Assembly (NCBI GenBank): GCA_023055425.1
Contig: JALGPY010000007.1
Span: forward strand, 20,966,001 to 21,030,000
DNA length: 64,000 nucleotides
Origin: Linanthus parryae
Taxonomy: Eukaryota > Streptophyta > Magnoliopsida > Ericales > Polemoniaceae
Direction: 5' to 3'
Shown: one piece after another, positions 23,113 through 34,321 of the stretch
Layout of the letters: every line of letters begins with the position of its first letter
Position numbering within the stretch: position 1 is the first letter of the stretch
Notes under the pieces: model-generated
What the model was told of the DNA's origin: nothing
The model's input: only the letters and a program-made list of their open reading frames with translations
The model's database searches: none
Made by a program: the position numbers and the translations under genes

Positions 23113-24388
23113 TTAGTTACGAGGAAATATCTTACAAATAAAGTCGACTTCCCTATCACATCTACAAGCATCACACAATATAATGTCTTCGTTCCGCGCC
23201 CATCCTGATCTCCATCTGTGTTGGGGTTGCGATGCACAGCAACGCTGTTTCTCCATCTGTATGATTGGATTTTTAATCCAGATGCTCCTTAAAATTGACT
23301 TAACGTTTTGCCGGTACTGCTCCAATTTTGTTTCTATCTCCTTGTCTTTTGTCATTCCACAGAACAACTCAAGTCCCTTCTGACGGTATTTATCTCCACT
23401 CAACACCAAAATGATGACAATTATATAACGTGCTTCTCCAAGTCCAGCTTCTGCTGCTTTTTGTAAGGCATCTAAGCCATCACTATATCGGCACAAACTG
23501 AAGTAATCAATCTAAAATTAAAAGAAAAGAAAAAAATAAAAAAAAAAATGTACGTCAGTTTATGCCACTTCACAACGATTAACTTAGCTTTTCTTCTTGC
23601 TCCACGTTATGATAAATCAATATAACTGCCGCTTACCATTCCTTGCCTAAATAGAGCTTCTGGATTCCTACTATCACTGCATCTCTTCATAAATTGCGAG
23701 AATCCCCAAATCCATTGCTGACTGGACCGCCATGGAACGACGGGGAACTTCTTAAGTGACACCTTCTCGTATACGCAATTATAGTTAGATGCTTCATTGA
23801 ACATCTTCAAACTGCTACATGTTGCAAAAGATTGCAGAAAATCATCAAACTGGAAGGTGTGAAAGTGTCTTTACATCAAAGTTGAGGGTGTAATATATTC
23901 ACTTCAACAATATACCAATTCGTCATTTTATCCATTAAATACATCAAAATTTATCAACAAATCCGTCATTAAGCTTGACATTTTCCTTGTACTCACACAG
24001 CCAAATTTTAAATCCGCCCATGTCCGTGTCAAAGCTTTTATATAAACAAAAAAACACACTGGGTCATGTACACAAACATGGTAAGTGAAAATAGAAAACT
24101 CTCCAACTCTATCAGTATGATATGATAAAATTATTCTTATTGTAATACTGTTCCTATTGATATTCAAATTGAGCTTTGAAGATTATGAATACTTAACGAA
24201 ACAAGGGAGATATAGAAGCAGAATAACATAGAATATTACCTTTTCTTTGCGGTAAACAGATCATCAGATGAACAAGATCCCAAAATTGCCAATATTTCTG
24301 TGATTAAGTCTTTCGGGAGTGAGTTGATGGTGGAGGAATTGCTCTCCTTTGTGTTCCTTCTTCTTACGGATGACCTCAGCGGCGCCAT
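23113..24388 (-). CDS. F-box protein with SEL1-like repeat and Cys-rich C-terminus
   Basis: Three exons join in phase: 24240-24388, 23637-23814 and 23113-23511 (242 codons with stop). Exon 1 has an N-terminal basic stretch and the F-box (INSLPKDLITEILAILG..SSDDLFTAKK). Exon 2 continues with FNEASNYNCVYEKVSL, FPVVPW and FMKRCSDSRNPEALFRQGM. Exon 3 has a SEL1/TPR-like helix pair (GLDALQKAAEAGLGEARYI) and ends with CDACRCDREVDFICKIF. This order is that of the plant F-box family of Arabidopsis At1g67623 and At2g35280, which act as substrate receptors in SCF ubiquitin ligases. The frame is intact. The gene lies between the two Helitron copies in the segment that appears inverted, so it is probably captured cargo. 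Confidence 0.85.
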
Positions 24389-24597
24389 AGTTGTGTTGAA
24401 AAATAGCTAATTGTGTTCTTGTTCTTGGTGCTGCTGCACTACAGAAAGAATTGATAGAAAATAATACGTGGAAAGTGGTTTATATAGAGAGTTGATGCAT
24501 GTATATAGATAAGTATTCGGTACAAATAATGAGTATCACTCTGCATCTTAAATATCAAGTTTAAATAATAATCATTAACAATACAGTGTGTTGTGCA

Positions 24598-26130
24598 TGA
24601 ACTGGTAATATACAGCACCTGTTCATATCATGATTACATTAAACTGATTAACATGCATATTTAAGCACACACATCTCCAATACATGCAATCTGCAATACA
24701 AGTCAATTAATCATCGTCTACTGCCAGGCATACTCAACTTGAGAAAACATCAATACACATCAGGCGAAGACAATACACAAAGACGATGTTATCCACACAT
24801 CTCAGACCAAAAAAAAAAATATTAATCGTCCGATCAAGCAAACACGATATGCATCGATCCATAAATAACATAGTATGATACATCATTCTAAACGATTATT
24901 AAATTGTAAAGAAAGCAAACTCTGCATTGATACATGAAATATAGACGAAGATGACATCAATCCATAACCCCACCACAAATTAAGCATGACCAAACTCAAC
25001 ATTAATTTTCATAACACGTAACATGAAACTACGATCCACCATAACATAGCACACACATGAAAAAAAAAAAAAAAAAAAGACAAAAAAAAAAAGAAAAAAA
25101 AAATACCCTAGACACTCTATAATCTTGGTTTCTTCTTGCATGAATCTTGAACATCTTCTCCAGTATTCTTCCTCTTGCTGCTTTTATCTGGGGTCGCATC
25201 CAGCGGAAGAATTGATTTCTTCATTTGCAAGTCTTCGCTACCTCCAGCTATGACTTTTTCCTTCTTCTTTCCACCTGAACTCGAAGAACGAGATGCAGAA
25301 TGCTTCAGCTTCAGCGGATACGAGGAAGCCGTATCACTTCCCCAGAAGTCATCCTCTTCCTCCGCATCTGAGTACACCGTAGTCTCCGAGCCCTTCCCGA
25401 CCACGTAACCGTGTTCAGCCCAACTCTCCCACTCAGATTCGTCGGTCGTGAATTCTTCCTCACTCTGATATTTTTTACTTTTCCTCTTCTGCTCCTTGCT
25501 CTTCACCTTAGTAGTCTTTTTCTCTTTGTCATCGGTATTTTCCTTACCAGAGTCCATTGGATTAGAGTATGTTGTAACTTAGGCCAACTGCTTACGCTTT
25601 TATACTAGAAGTAAGTAAGGACGTCAAAAGACCATAGCAAGTTTTCATGATCTTTAATTAAACTGATGGACATGATTACTTAGACAGACACATCTTCAGT
25701 AAATGTAATCTGAAGGACAGGTCAATCAACCACCAAACACTGCAAACCCTACTCAATCTACTTAAGAGATCTTCAATGCACATCAAGCAATCCATCTAAA
25801 TGATGAAACCTAAAGCAGAAGGAGAAAGATGGTGACTCATTGGCGAAGGTAATAGGCGTTGACAATAGAATAGATTGTGCATGAACTGTTAATACATAGC
25901 ATCCGTTCATGTCCTCTCATTGAACTGATTGACATGCACATTTACACAAACACATCTCCAATAAATGCAAGCTGCAAGACAGGTGAATCAAGCACAAGAT
26001 ACTGCAAGCCCAACGCAATCTACTAAATAAATCTTCAATTTACATCAACCAATGCATGTAAATTATGAAACCCAAACCAGAAGGACATAGATGTTGGGTG
26101 GTTGGACAAGATAACAAGCATTGACATTGG
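24598..26130. repeat. Three degenerate copies of a ~200-250-bp repeat around the small gene
   Basis: Related blocks start near 24598, 25645 and 25870. They share a motif order of AACTGAT(G/T)(A/G)ACATG, CACACATCTCCA, AATGCAA(T/G)CTGCAA, CAGGTCAATCA and CATCAA. One lies downstream and two lie upstream of the small gene at 25117-25557. A-rich tracts are at 25059-25104. Confidence 0.55.
25117..25557 (-). CDS. Small lysine-rich nuclear-type protein, Helitron-associated (copy 2)
   Basis: A 146-residue single-exon relative of the protein at 6342-6758. It shares the start MDxxKE, a basic N-terminal block (KSKEQKRKSKK), the core WESWAEHGYVVGKGSETT and DDFWGSDTASSYP, a Ser/Lys-rich linker and a basic end (KKKPRL). 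The core is well conserved and the flanks are not. A TATAAAA box lies at 25604-25598, about 45 bp before the ATG, the same spacing as in copy 1. If the flanking 5-kb segment is put back in its inferred original orientation, this gene also runs against RepHel near the Helitron 3' side, as copy 1 does. Function unknown. It may be a Helitron accessory factor or a repeatedly captured host gene. Confidence 0.7.
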   Translation of the reverse strand: MDSGKENTDDKEKKTTKVKSKEQKRKSKKYQSEEEFTTDESEWESWAEHGYVVGKGSETTVYSDAEEEDDFWGSDTASSYPLKLKHSASRSSSSGGKKKEKVIAGGSEDLQMKKSILPLDATPDKSSKRKNTGEDVQDSCKKKPRL

Positions 26131-26407
26131 AAGGTAACATGTTATGAGTATGATTTTGTTAGGCTAAAGAGCTTGTGATGCTCATTAAAAAGCAAAATAA
26201 GATAAATGTAAATATCAATTAAAAACGCAAAAAAAAAAAATTCCCGATACCTATCTCACAAACATTGAATATCTGAACGCACTGCATTATATCAGCAGCT
26301 AGAAGTTTCCCAAGTTTGACTGCACAACCCATATATTATGTAGTTATAGCCCGATAATAAGGAAGATTGCCAAATTATAACATTGTAAAACATATTACTC
26401 AATATTA

Positions 26408-26661
26408 CCTCCATTTCTTCTCTATCACACCGGTTTGATTTTTTGACTTGTATCTGGGTCACTTTGACCAGGTGATTTGGATAGCAAAACAACTCAATTT
26501 TTTGATAATTTTTTCACCGTGTTATAGAGCAACTTTTAATCTACAACACCATGAAAAAATTGTCAAAAAATTGTATCATTTTACTACACAAATTACCGGG
26601 TCAAAGTGACCCAGTGAATAGTGACAAAAGTCAAACCGGTGTGATAGAGAAGAGACGGAGG
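26408..26661. mobile_element. Stowaway-like MITE (Tc1/mariner type)
   Basis: The 254-bp element is flanked by TA on both sides (26406-26407 and 26662-26663). Its inverted ends read CCTCCATTTCTTCTCTATC and CCTCCGTCTCTTCTCTATC and continue as matching inverted arms with CACACCGGTTTGA. The CTCCRT-type start and TA duplication are those of Stowaway elements. Confidence 0.85.
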
Positions 26662-26949
26662 TAGTATATGTTGCCAAAAAGACAACACCTAATTCAAAGG
26701 CAAGTGCAACCAATATCTATGCAGTCAATTTAAGTTGCCATCAATGACACGCACGTCTACTACTCCTGCACTACCTCACTATGATGCTGAGATACTCTAT
26801 GCATACTGTCCCATTATTTTAATCTCGTGATTATACAATGTAATACAAATGTGATGCACACAAGCACGGTACGTAAGAATCATGAATTAGCAAATGTATA
26901 TCTCCGCCCATCAGACAAGCAGACTACAATGCTAGACAGGACAAGTTAC

Positions 26950-28720
26950 CGGACTACTTGGTAAGTCTGCAATCCTCACAAGTTTGAACTCAGATGTGGA
27001 AGTACTGACAACTTTCTTTTTTAGTAACATCTCAGGGTCACTAATAGCATCAATTTTCTCGTAGTTAGCGTCACGCCTGCAATATCTTTAGATTGTTAAC
27101 ATAAACTATCATACGACAACCTATGCACTACATATAGGTAGATAATGAAGACAGTTTACCAATCCGACAATTCATCGACCCGTGCATCAGGAACATCAGT
27201 CAAGAACATTGTAGACATAGTAGTTTTCAAGGAGAATCCTGGGAGACACAGGCAAAACCATTTATGAACATAACAGTAGGTGCAAACATAACATATCATA
27301 CCTCAACATTTCAGCAGAAGACAGCATGTTCATACCTGAGTATTTCGATGCCACAACATTAGTGACGATGACCACCGGCTGGGACTTTGCTAACTTGGCC
27401 AGTCTTTCTGCATCAGTGGTTGCTATCTCATCCCAAGCTGAAAGGCACACTGGACTCAAACTGTTTGGCAAGGCAAATGAAGTTAGAGAAACAGCAAATA
27501 TATAGAGTGGTTAAGATTCAGCAAGGGGAAGGGGAAAGACACCACATGATATCATCGATTACACAACAATTTTCAGCATCATAAACAACTAAAGACATCT
27601 TACATATATATAACATGTATATTTCATATCTGAATTCCATACCAGTACGAACAAAACAAAATTGATGGATCAAAAGAACATACAAGTGTTGTACATGCTC
27701 ATATTAATTTATCAGGCAAATCAAGAATATCTTCATTGCATACACCGATGGTTGATTCCTCACAGCTCACATTGTACAAGCTTAATGTTGATCTGGGATA
27801 CTTTCGTTCTTCTATTACTTTACAGAGCATAACAAAGCAATATTTGCAGTGTAGGAAACAATATTTAACTATATTATCATTTTAAGAACTTCCACTGCCT
27901 ATAATGTGATCATACCTAACTAACAAAAAATAGGCGCAGAACAGTATATTAGAAGTAAGCAAGGCACATCCAAGAACTTACGTATCGTCGACAACAACTA
28001 TATCTCGAACCTTCGAACGAGCAATCGAATCCTTCCATGGCACAGTTTTCGGCGACATGACAGCTATGACTATCACTGCAACATCTGCACATAGATACAT
28101 ATATTGTGAGTATGTAAATTTTTATGGAACAAAGAAACATAGCCACGACAAGCACAGCAATAACAACCACAGCTAAATACAAGCAACGAATAAAAAAACT
28201 CAGCAAGCGATGCAGTGCTAAAATATTGGGGAAACTACCAAATTTGTCAGGTTTCCCGATGAGATCGCGGGCGTCAGTCAGATTCTTGAAATTGAATGTA
28301 GTAGCTCCCCTTTCATCTGCAGCATCTTCGACTGGTACAATTTTCATCTGAGGATCCAGAACAAGGACATAATCGTGGTCAATGTAGCGATGTTGCGGGT
28401 TAACACGGCGCACAGCTCCATCACTGAACCAGTATGAATGATATGGATGCAGCTGTTTGTCAAATGTTTCAATTTCACCGTCAAAAGCTGTGGCTTGTAT
28501 CTTTTTACCCTGCACAGCACAAAGCAGGTAACGATGATTATACCACAGGTTTTGGATGAGGTCAATGGACTACTCGCTAACTAACCTCGCCATCACAAAG
28601 GACATATCGCTGATACTTAGTGTTGCCAAAACGAGCTGTTGTTGCACGGTACTTCTCAACAACACGAAGTTTAATCTTCCATTCTTTCAATTGATCAGTC
28701 AGGGCAGATAACTTCAGCAT
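26950..28720 (-). CDS. RPA1-like single-strand-binding protein, N-terminal six exons (copy B)
   Basis: Six exons join in phase to exactly 280 codons: 28586-28720, 28239-28509, 27982-28084, 27336-27460, 27160-27238 and 26950-27076. They encode the first OB fold (KIKLRVVEKYRATT, KIQATAFDGEIETFDKQL), a second OB fold (FNFKNLTDARDL, DVAVIVIAVMSPKTVPW, RSKVRDIVVVDDT, VCLSAWDE) and a region ending EFKLVRIADLP. This is the DBD-A/DBD-B order of RPA large subunits. The zinc-ribbon exons that should follow are not downstream on this strand. The phase-compatible ones lie at 21683-23051 in opposite orientation. Plant Helitrons often carry such genes, thought to protect single-stranded DNA during transposition. 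Exon 1 is nearly identical to 14569-14703. Confidence 0.8.
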
Positions 28721-28990
28721 ATCACTTTCCACCCCTAGTTTACAACAGCAACACACAAACAGCGTATATAAGCACCACATTTGTAGTTACACGCTTTTCA
28801 GATCGTAAAAAAAAATCGATGCATAATCACGCAATCATTTAACTTTGCAGCAAGTACATTTGATATAGCAAAATCAAGCGAACAACAAATATAAACCACA
28901 ATATTGCAACCAGACAAGATTATAGCAAGCACATATTCGGGGCCATAATTTCATGCATCGTATTTCCAGTGACACGGACGAAAACATAAC

Positions 28991-28991
<1 letters not shown>

Positions 28992-29040
<49 letters not shown>

Positions 29041-29104
29041 AAAAAAGAGATAATAATAACAATAATAATAATAATAAAACAAAAAAGATTATATATATAT
29101 ATAT
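28992..29104. repeat. Poly-A / (AAT)n / (TA)n microsatellite
   Basis: A long A run with single G interruptions, then AAT repeats (about 29050-29077) and TA repeats (about 29091-29104). This is the same position relative to RepHel as in copy A, but with different composition. Confidence 0.85.
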
Positions 29105-29148
29105 GTGTGTATGTATATAGTATATGCTATTCCTATTGTGAATCAATA

Positions 29149-30126
29149 TTATAAATGCCCGGACGCTCGACGTAGCAGATGTTTGTACACAACATCCTGG
29201 GTACTGTCAACAGTTTGGATATTATCAAGTGGATGTATTAAAATTTTCACTGTCGCAGACAACGTTGCTCGAGATAATGCAACATAGAGTTGACCGTGCA
29301 AGGATACTGATTGAGGAAGATAAATACCAACATACTGCAAAGTTTGGCCTAGGGACTTATTAATTATCATAGCAAAGCATAGTCGGACCAGGAATTGTTT
29401 TCTTTCAAACACAACTGGGGAGTTATCTGTCTCAAATGGCCTGAGTGGTATCCTAGGTATGAAGACATCCTTCCCTTTATTGTGGCCTATAGCTATCTCA
29501 GCATGTATGATATTAGGAAGGAGATTTTTACAAATGAGTTTGATACCATTAGGCAGCCCGGCAGATGAATCTAAATTTCGTAACAACATCACAGGACAAC
29601 CACATTTTAAGCATGGCTCATGAGGAGGCAGCTCATTAGGTGGAAGAGTATGCAAAACTTCCAAAGAATGGTTATCTCGGCTACCAGGAAGACAATGATC
29701 AAAACTTGTGTGGACATGTGTGTAACCAGGGAATCTACCAAGTAAAATTTGATTCAGTAAATCAACACAATCATTTCTTGGTGTCAAGATGGCCCGATAC
29801 ACAAGGTAACCACACTTCAGGCACGCTTTCAAAGTTAGGGTAAACGTAATCAATGTAAGCACTAATCGATGCTCTATAATTTACAAAAGGCACAATCATA
29901 GATTGCGGTATCTTTAATAAGGATTCATCATTTTCTTGCAAGAGGCCATCCCCGAGCGATAATAGAAACTCCGCAAAAGATGGATCATGTATTGCCCTCA
30001 TGTTCAACGTTGGATGTAATAAGCGCATATGACGCCGCAGGTGCGAAGCAACAATGCTGTCACATATGCATTCCTCCTTCGTTGCTCGCACTGTCAGAGG
30101 GAGTACTTGCCTAAAATCACCACCGA
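29149..30126 (-). pseudogene. RepHel copy B, helicase C-terminal remnant
   Basis: Near-identical to 15092-16080 of copy A, covering the helicase from about motif III to the end (CPVMLLRNLD, GQTLQYVGIYLPQ, YVALSRA). A small indel near 29825 breaks the frame. At about 30127 the sequence jumps from the helicase to the intron upstream of copy A's exon 3. The nickase, Walker A and Walker B regions (copy A about 16077-19331, roughly 3.25 kb) are deleted. Confidence 0.85.
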
Positions 30127-30235
30127 AAACAACATCTCTGCCCTACACAACCAAATAAAAAACCAGTTAACAGATATCAAACCATAACTGAAAACACATA
30201 TAAATATAAATGAAACCATAATCGAGAACAGAAGA

Positions 30236-31479
30236 CTAACGGGGTGGCCGGGGAACTGGAGCAGCACCGCCGTCACGACTATTACATTCACCAATAGATA
30301 CAGCAGGGGGTACGACAGAGGTCCCTCTATTCCCAGAAGGCGCATAAACAGTGTCTGGATGCTGTAATGAACCTGGCGATGAAGAACCCGACGCGCCTGA
30401 AGCAATATTCAGCAACCCAGATGACACGGCTGGCATATAGGACAGCACAGTATTTGGTAAACCATTATAGGCATCCAAAGCAGTACCATATCCAACCACA
30501 AAACCAACAGACAGTCTGTTCAGCCCAAAACCCCTAATAGCCATGGAACCAACAGGCATGGGATACAGGGAAGCATACCTAGGTGCTTGCACACTACTAC
30601 CTAGTATCCCAGTATAGTCGACAGAACCGGTAACAGAGCCCCTCACATCTGCATTGTGCACAGACAGGCTGGGATTCGCAATACGCACCCGCAGCCTACC
30701 CAAAGGCCGCGGAGCTATGGCAGACGTATTACCTCCAGCACATGAAGGCCTACTATTCGCATTTTCCGACCGTGGTCTACCCGGCGGCCGAAAAGCCGGG
30801 CCAGGAATTTTAACTCCTGCAGATAATCCTGAATCACGCGCTAGCTCCTCCTCGACTAAACCCCGGCGAGTACGTTTCCCAAGACTACCTGCAGGCTTTT
30901 AGAAACTACAGGCCACACACTACATAAAGACACAAACATCAACTAACTTCAACCACGGTAACAACATCACGGACACAAAAATCTATGCCAGATAACCAAG
31001 CAGTAAACAAACCATATTTCCACCGCAAATTCTCAGTCGCACCATCAATCCAGACTACACAGGATTTATACCGATTCCAACCTGACCGAGATACCTCATT
31101 ATTAAAATAAGCGCACCAGTTTAAGACACTGAACCACCATTACACGTTAAACCAGGTAAAAGTAACTAAACCAAACAAACAAACTAAAAACCAAAGGCAT
31201 GGGAAGACACAAATCCCACACGCTGGCAAACCAAAACAGAAACACGGCAACAAACAACAGGCATGAAACTAAACACACACTACCAACTCTAACGGATATG
31301 AACATACCAGATAAGCAATCGGACGAAGGCCCACCATCCGCATTTTCCAACCGCGATCTACTCGTCGGCCGAACAGCCGGGCCAGGACTGTTAACTTCTG
31401 CAGATAATCCTGAACCACGTGCTAGCTCCTCCCCCACTAAACCTCGGCGAGTACGTTTCCCAAGATTACCTGTAGGCAT
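30236..31479 (-). pseudogene. RepHel copy B, N-terminal exons with a duplicated unit
   Basis: 30236-30899 matches the Pro/Gly-rich exon 2 of copy A. Upstream it reads on into a GKRTRRGLVEEELA stretch whose start codon is lost. An additional copy of the start exon with an ATG is at 31479 (GKRTRRGLVGEELARG). With the rest of the gene deleted or frameshifted, this cannot give a functional product. Confidence 0.7.
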
Positions 31480-31941
31480 TTAGAAACCACAGGCCAAACA
31501 CTACAAAAAGACACAAACATCAATTAGCTTCAACCACGATGACAACATCACAGACACAAAAACTACACCAAATAACCAAGCAGTAGACAAACCACATTTA
31601 CACCGCAAACACTCAGTCGCACCATCAACCCAGATTACACATGATTTATACCGATTCCAACGTCACCGAGATGCCTCATTACTAAAAGAAACGCACCAGC
31701 TTAAGACACTGAGCCAGCATTACACATTAAACCAGGTAAAATTAACTCAACCAAACAAACAAACAAAAAACCAATGGGATGGCAAGACACAAATCCCACA
31801 CGCTAGCAAGCCAGAACAGAAACTCAGCAACAAACAACAGGCGTGAACAAAACACACAATGCCAACTCTAACAGATATGACCATACCAGATAAGCGATCA
31901 CAACAAATTCCTCGCTCAACCAACAGCCGATCAACCTGCAA
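31123..31941 (-). repeat. Tandem units over the RepHel B leader
   Basis: The ~585-bp unit marked by CATTACAC..TTAAACCAGGTAAA starts near 31136 and again near 31718, as in copy A. The second unit is truncated. Confidence 0.65.
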
Positions 31942-32794
31942 ACACCAACACTGAATGTAAGCAAATGTGAATCATACTAACCAAGCATCATCTTCTCAAC
32001 TGGCTACAACCACCACATGCAGAGCCTATACGTATATATAGCACACTTCTACATGCAGTAATAACACCATCAGCCAACAAAAAAACCCCAGAACACACAC
32101 ATGCAAGCAATCAAACCATATAAAATACCTATTTGTTAATCATCACCATAAAAAACACACATGCAAGTAAGTATTACAACAACCCACATGGCAGAGTAAA
32201 TATTCAATCCACAACCAACCAAATAAACCCCCCCACCCCAACCACCAACTGCCCGGAAAAAAGAAAAAAGTAAAACCCAAGTCAAAAAACCAAATTCAAC
32301 AACCCCACAGAACCTGGCAGACCGGTACACACACCAAGTACCGGATAACGCACAACCCACCATACCAATTTCCGGCAGCCGGCGAAAACAAAACCCACAA
32401 GCCGTAGAAAACACACAGACGAAGAGAGACGAAAGAACTAACCTACTGGCAATAAATCAGCAAATGGCACCAACATCAGAAGAGCCGTCTCCCACATTCT
32501 TAAGAATAAATGGCAAAAAGTCGACACCTGTCCCACTAACGATTGCCGGAGACCAGCCACAGCTACTCGGAGCATCGCCACCTGTCCCACCAAGAAGATC
32601 ACCGACTACGAAGTTCATGCTCCACAGCCCAGACCAACCAGAGACATTTCAAAAGACAATATCGCCCTTCAACCACAGCCTATCCGTTCCACATCAGCAA
32701 GGACATAACCGACCTTTTCTACACGTCACAATTACGTAGGCATTTCGCTGGCACTTGGTCCAATTTGGCAGCACGTAATTGGACCAACACTGCC
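31942..32794 (-). promoter_or_regulatory. RepHel B leader region
   Basis: Homologous to 20761-21616 of copy A. It contains the presumed 5' UTR exon (donor GTTAGTTC near 32442) and upstream promoter sequence. No coding exon was recognised on the RepHel strand. Confidence 0.4.
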
Positions 32795-32834
32795 ACGCAA
32801 ACTGGCCATAACTTCTTTTATATAGGTAGTAGGA
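32795..32834 (-). other. Helitron 5' terminus
   Basis: The minus strand starts TCCTACTACCTATATAAAAG immediately after a host A (plus-strand T at 32835). The TC start and the TACTA..TATATAAAA pattern are typical of plant Helitron 5' ends. These ~40 bp are the part missing from copy A. Confidence 0.8.
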
Positions 32835-33678
32835 TTATGCTATGTATTTTGAAAAGTTTGCGTCATTAAAACGAGGAATTTCGAACCACCGAATCATAAT
32901 TTCAAATTCTAAATAGGTATCATTTTAAATTACATGGTTACATGCTTCAATTCAAATAAATAAAATATGATCCGCAGCCACGACTTCAATCGCCACCAAC
33001 ACATTTACTCTGACCGCGACTAACCAATTTGATGACAGCCACCACCCCTCCGATCACTGCCACCTCCAGTTCAACTGTCGCCACCATAACCATTAAAACC
33101 AACATCAATCCAACCGGGACCATAACTCCACCCGGAACAGCCATGACCACCACATCCTTTACAACAAGTGTCGCCATCTCGACTACTGTCGTCGTTGCCA
33201 CCTCTCGTCCTCTCTACAAAAATTCTGACCACCATCATCACAAAACGACCCAACTAAATGTCCCGGGTGGATCTACACCCACTATGTGGCGGATGATATG
33301 TCTTCGTGGTGGTTGTTGTTGGCATAGCTGTCTCATTCATCTGTTTAATGAAGTTCTCTTTCGACCAAAAAAAAAGTTTTACTTGCACAAAACAAGTGGT
33401 TGGGCCAAATTATAAAGTGGGCCAAGTGAAAAACAAGCCCAGCACCTACTAATTTATTCAAACAACAAATCTTAAACCCTTCATCTCTAAATTTGCCATT
33501 AAAGGAAAGATCCCGTCATTTCAAAACATCAAGTATTTTGTTAACTTTTTATTCAAACACACCACAAGTTATTTTCTTCTACTACGGCACCACCCTAAAG
33601 CATGTTCACTCTTATTGTCATTAGTAAAACAGGCAATATGCGCGTGCAAGAAGCGTAGTTGTAATAAAGTATTACTGC
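32835..33678. other. Flanking DNA between Helitron and Tat element
   Basis: Includes a low-complexity stretch (33000-33230) rich in ACC/CCA codons on both strands that yields spurious open frames. No recognisable gene. It ends in ACTGC (33674-33678), the target duplication of the next element. Confidence 0.45.
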
Positions 33679-34305
33679 TGTGCACAAGAGATTCCGGCAG
33701 GGAGACCTCCGTGTACACCGTGCGTAGTGGATCAGGGATCGCACAGGAAGAATAGGGGTGTGTGTAGGGAGAGAGTAAGTCAGTAGCAATGTCTGAGAGA
33801 GAGACAGAGGTTTGGCAGAGCTTCCGCGTATGGCAGTGTGTCCTCCTTTTGTATGGAAAGGTTAACGATATATATATACTGGAGAACGTGACCGTTGTAG
33901 TGTGGTTAATGCGCCCATTAATGGCGGCTTAATTAGCTTAACCATAACGGCACGTCCGTCCGAGTATATAGGGACCGTTAGAGCACGTGGTGCGCGAATA
34001 CCGGAACCGTTACGAGGTTGACCGGGTTTGACCGGATTGACCGGGTCTAGGGAGCTCGTGCCATAGATCTCTCAAAACAGTTACTAAAGGTCGCGCGCGG
34101 GCTTGGCTCGCACGCGACAGGGCTTACTCTAGCCTCCAAACCACTAAGTCCCTACAAGTCCCGTGCAGTGGTATGCGAGGGCTCTGTCTCGCAGCCCCCA
34201 CATGGATCAGCTCGGCTGGTGATCCTGTGTGTGTGGAGCACAATATGGTGTGCTGGATGGTTGCCACGTGGCCTAGATCTGCCATGTCATAAAGCAGTAT
34301 CTACA
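33679..34305 (-). repeat. 3' LTR of the Tat element
   Basis: 627 bp, TG..CA, same sequence as 47576-48202 by eye. TATATATATA near 33868-33879 is the promoter TATA box on the minus strand. Confidence 0.95.
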
Positions 34306-34321
34306 TTAGCCCCCTTTCTGC
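34306..34321 (-). other. Polypurine tract of the Tat element
   Basis: Directly upstream of the 3' LTR on the minus strand, reading AGAAAGGGGGCTAA. It would prime plus-strand DNA synthesis. Confidence 0.7.

Larger units (their letters stand above)
5515..32834 (-). mobile_element. Composite Helitron (~27.3 kb)
   Basis: Read on the minus strand, the unit begins with TC at 32834 after a host A and ends with CTAG at 5515 before a host T. This is the A|T insertion pattern of Helitrons. A hairpin sits 12 nt inside the 3' end. Between the ends are two RepHel copies that look well over 90% identical where both exist, RPA1-like genes and several accessory genes. The two copies are not clean tandem units. 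Copy A loses homology to copy B at 21616, just before the 5' terminus, and at 14412 within RPA exon 2. RPA, F-box and small-protein genes lie between the copies, with part of the order inverted. It could be one element that grew by internal duplication and inversion, or the remains of two or three Helitrons. No second 3' hairpin was found. Confidence 0.7.

Noticed and set aside
33029..33415. Thr-rich and Val-rich open frames on both strands
   Set aside because: They come from low-complexity ACC/CAC sequence, with no domain or splice context.
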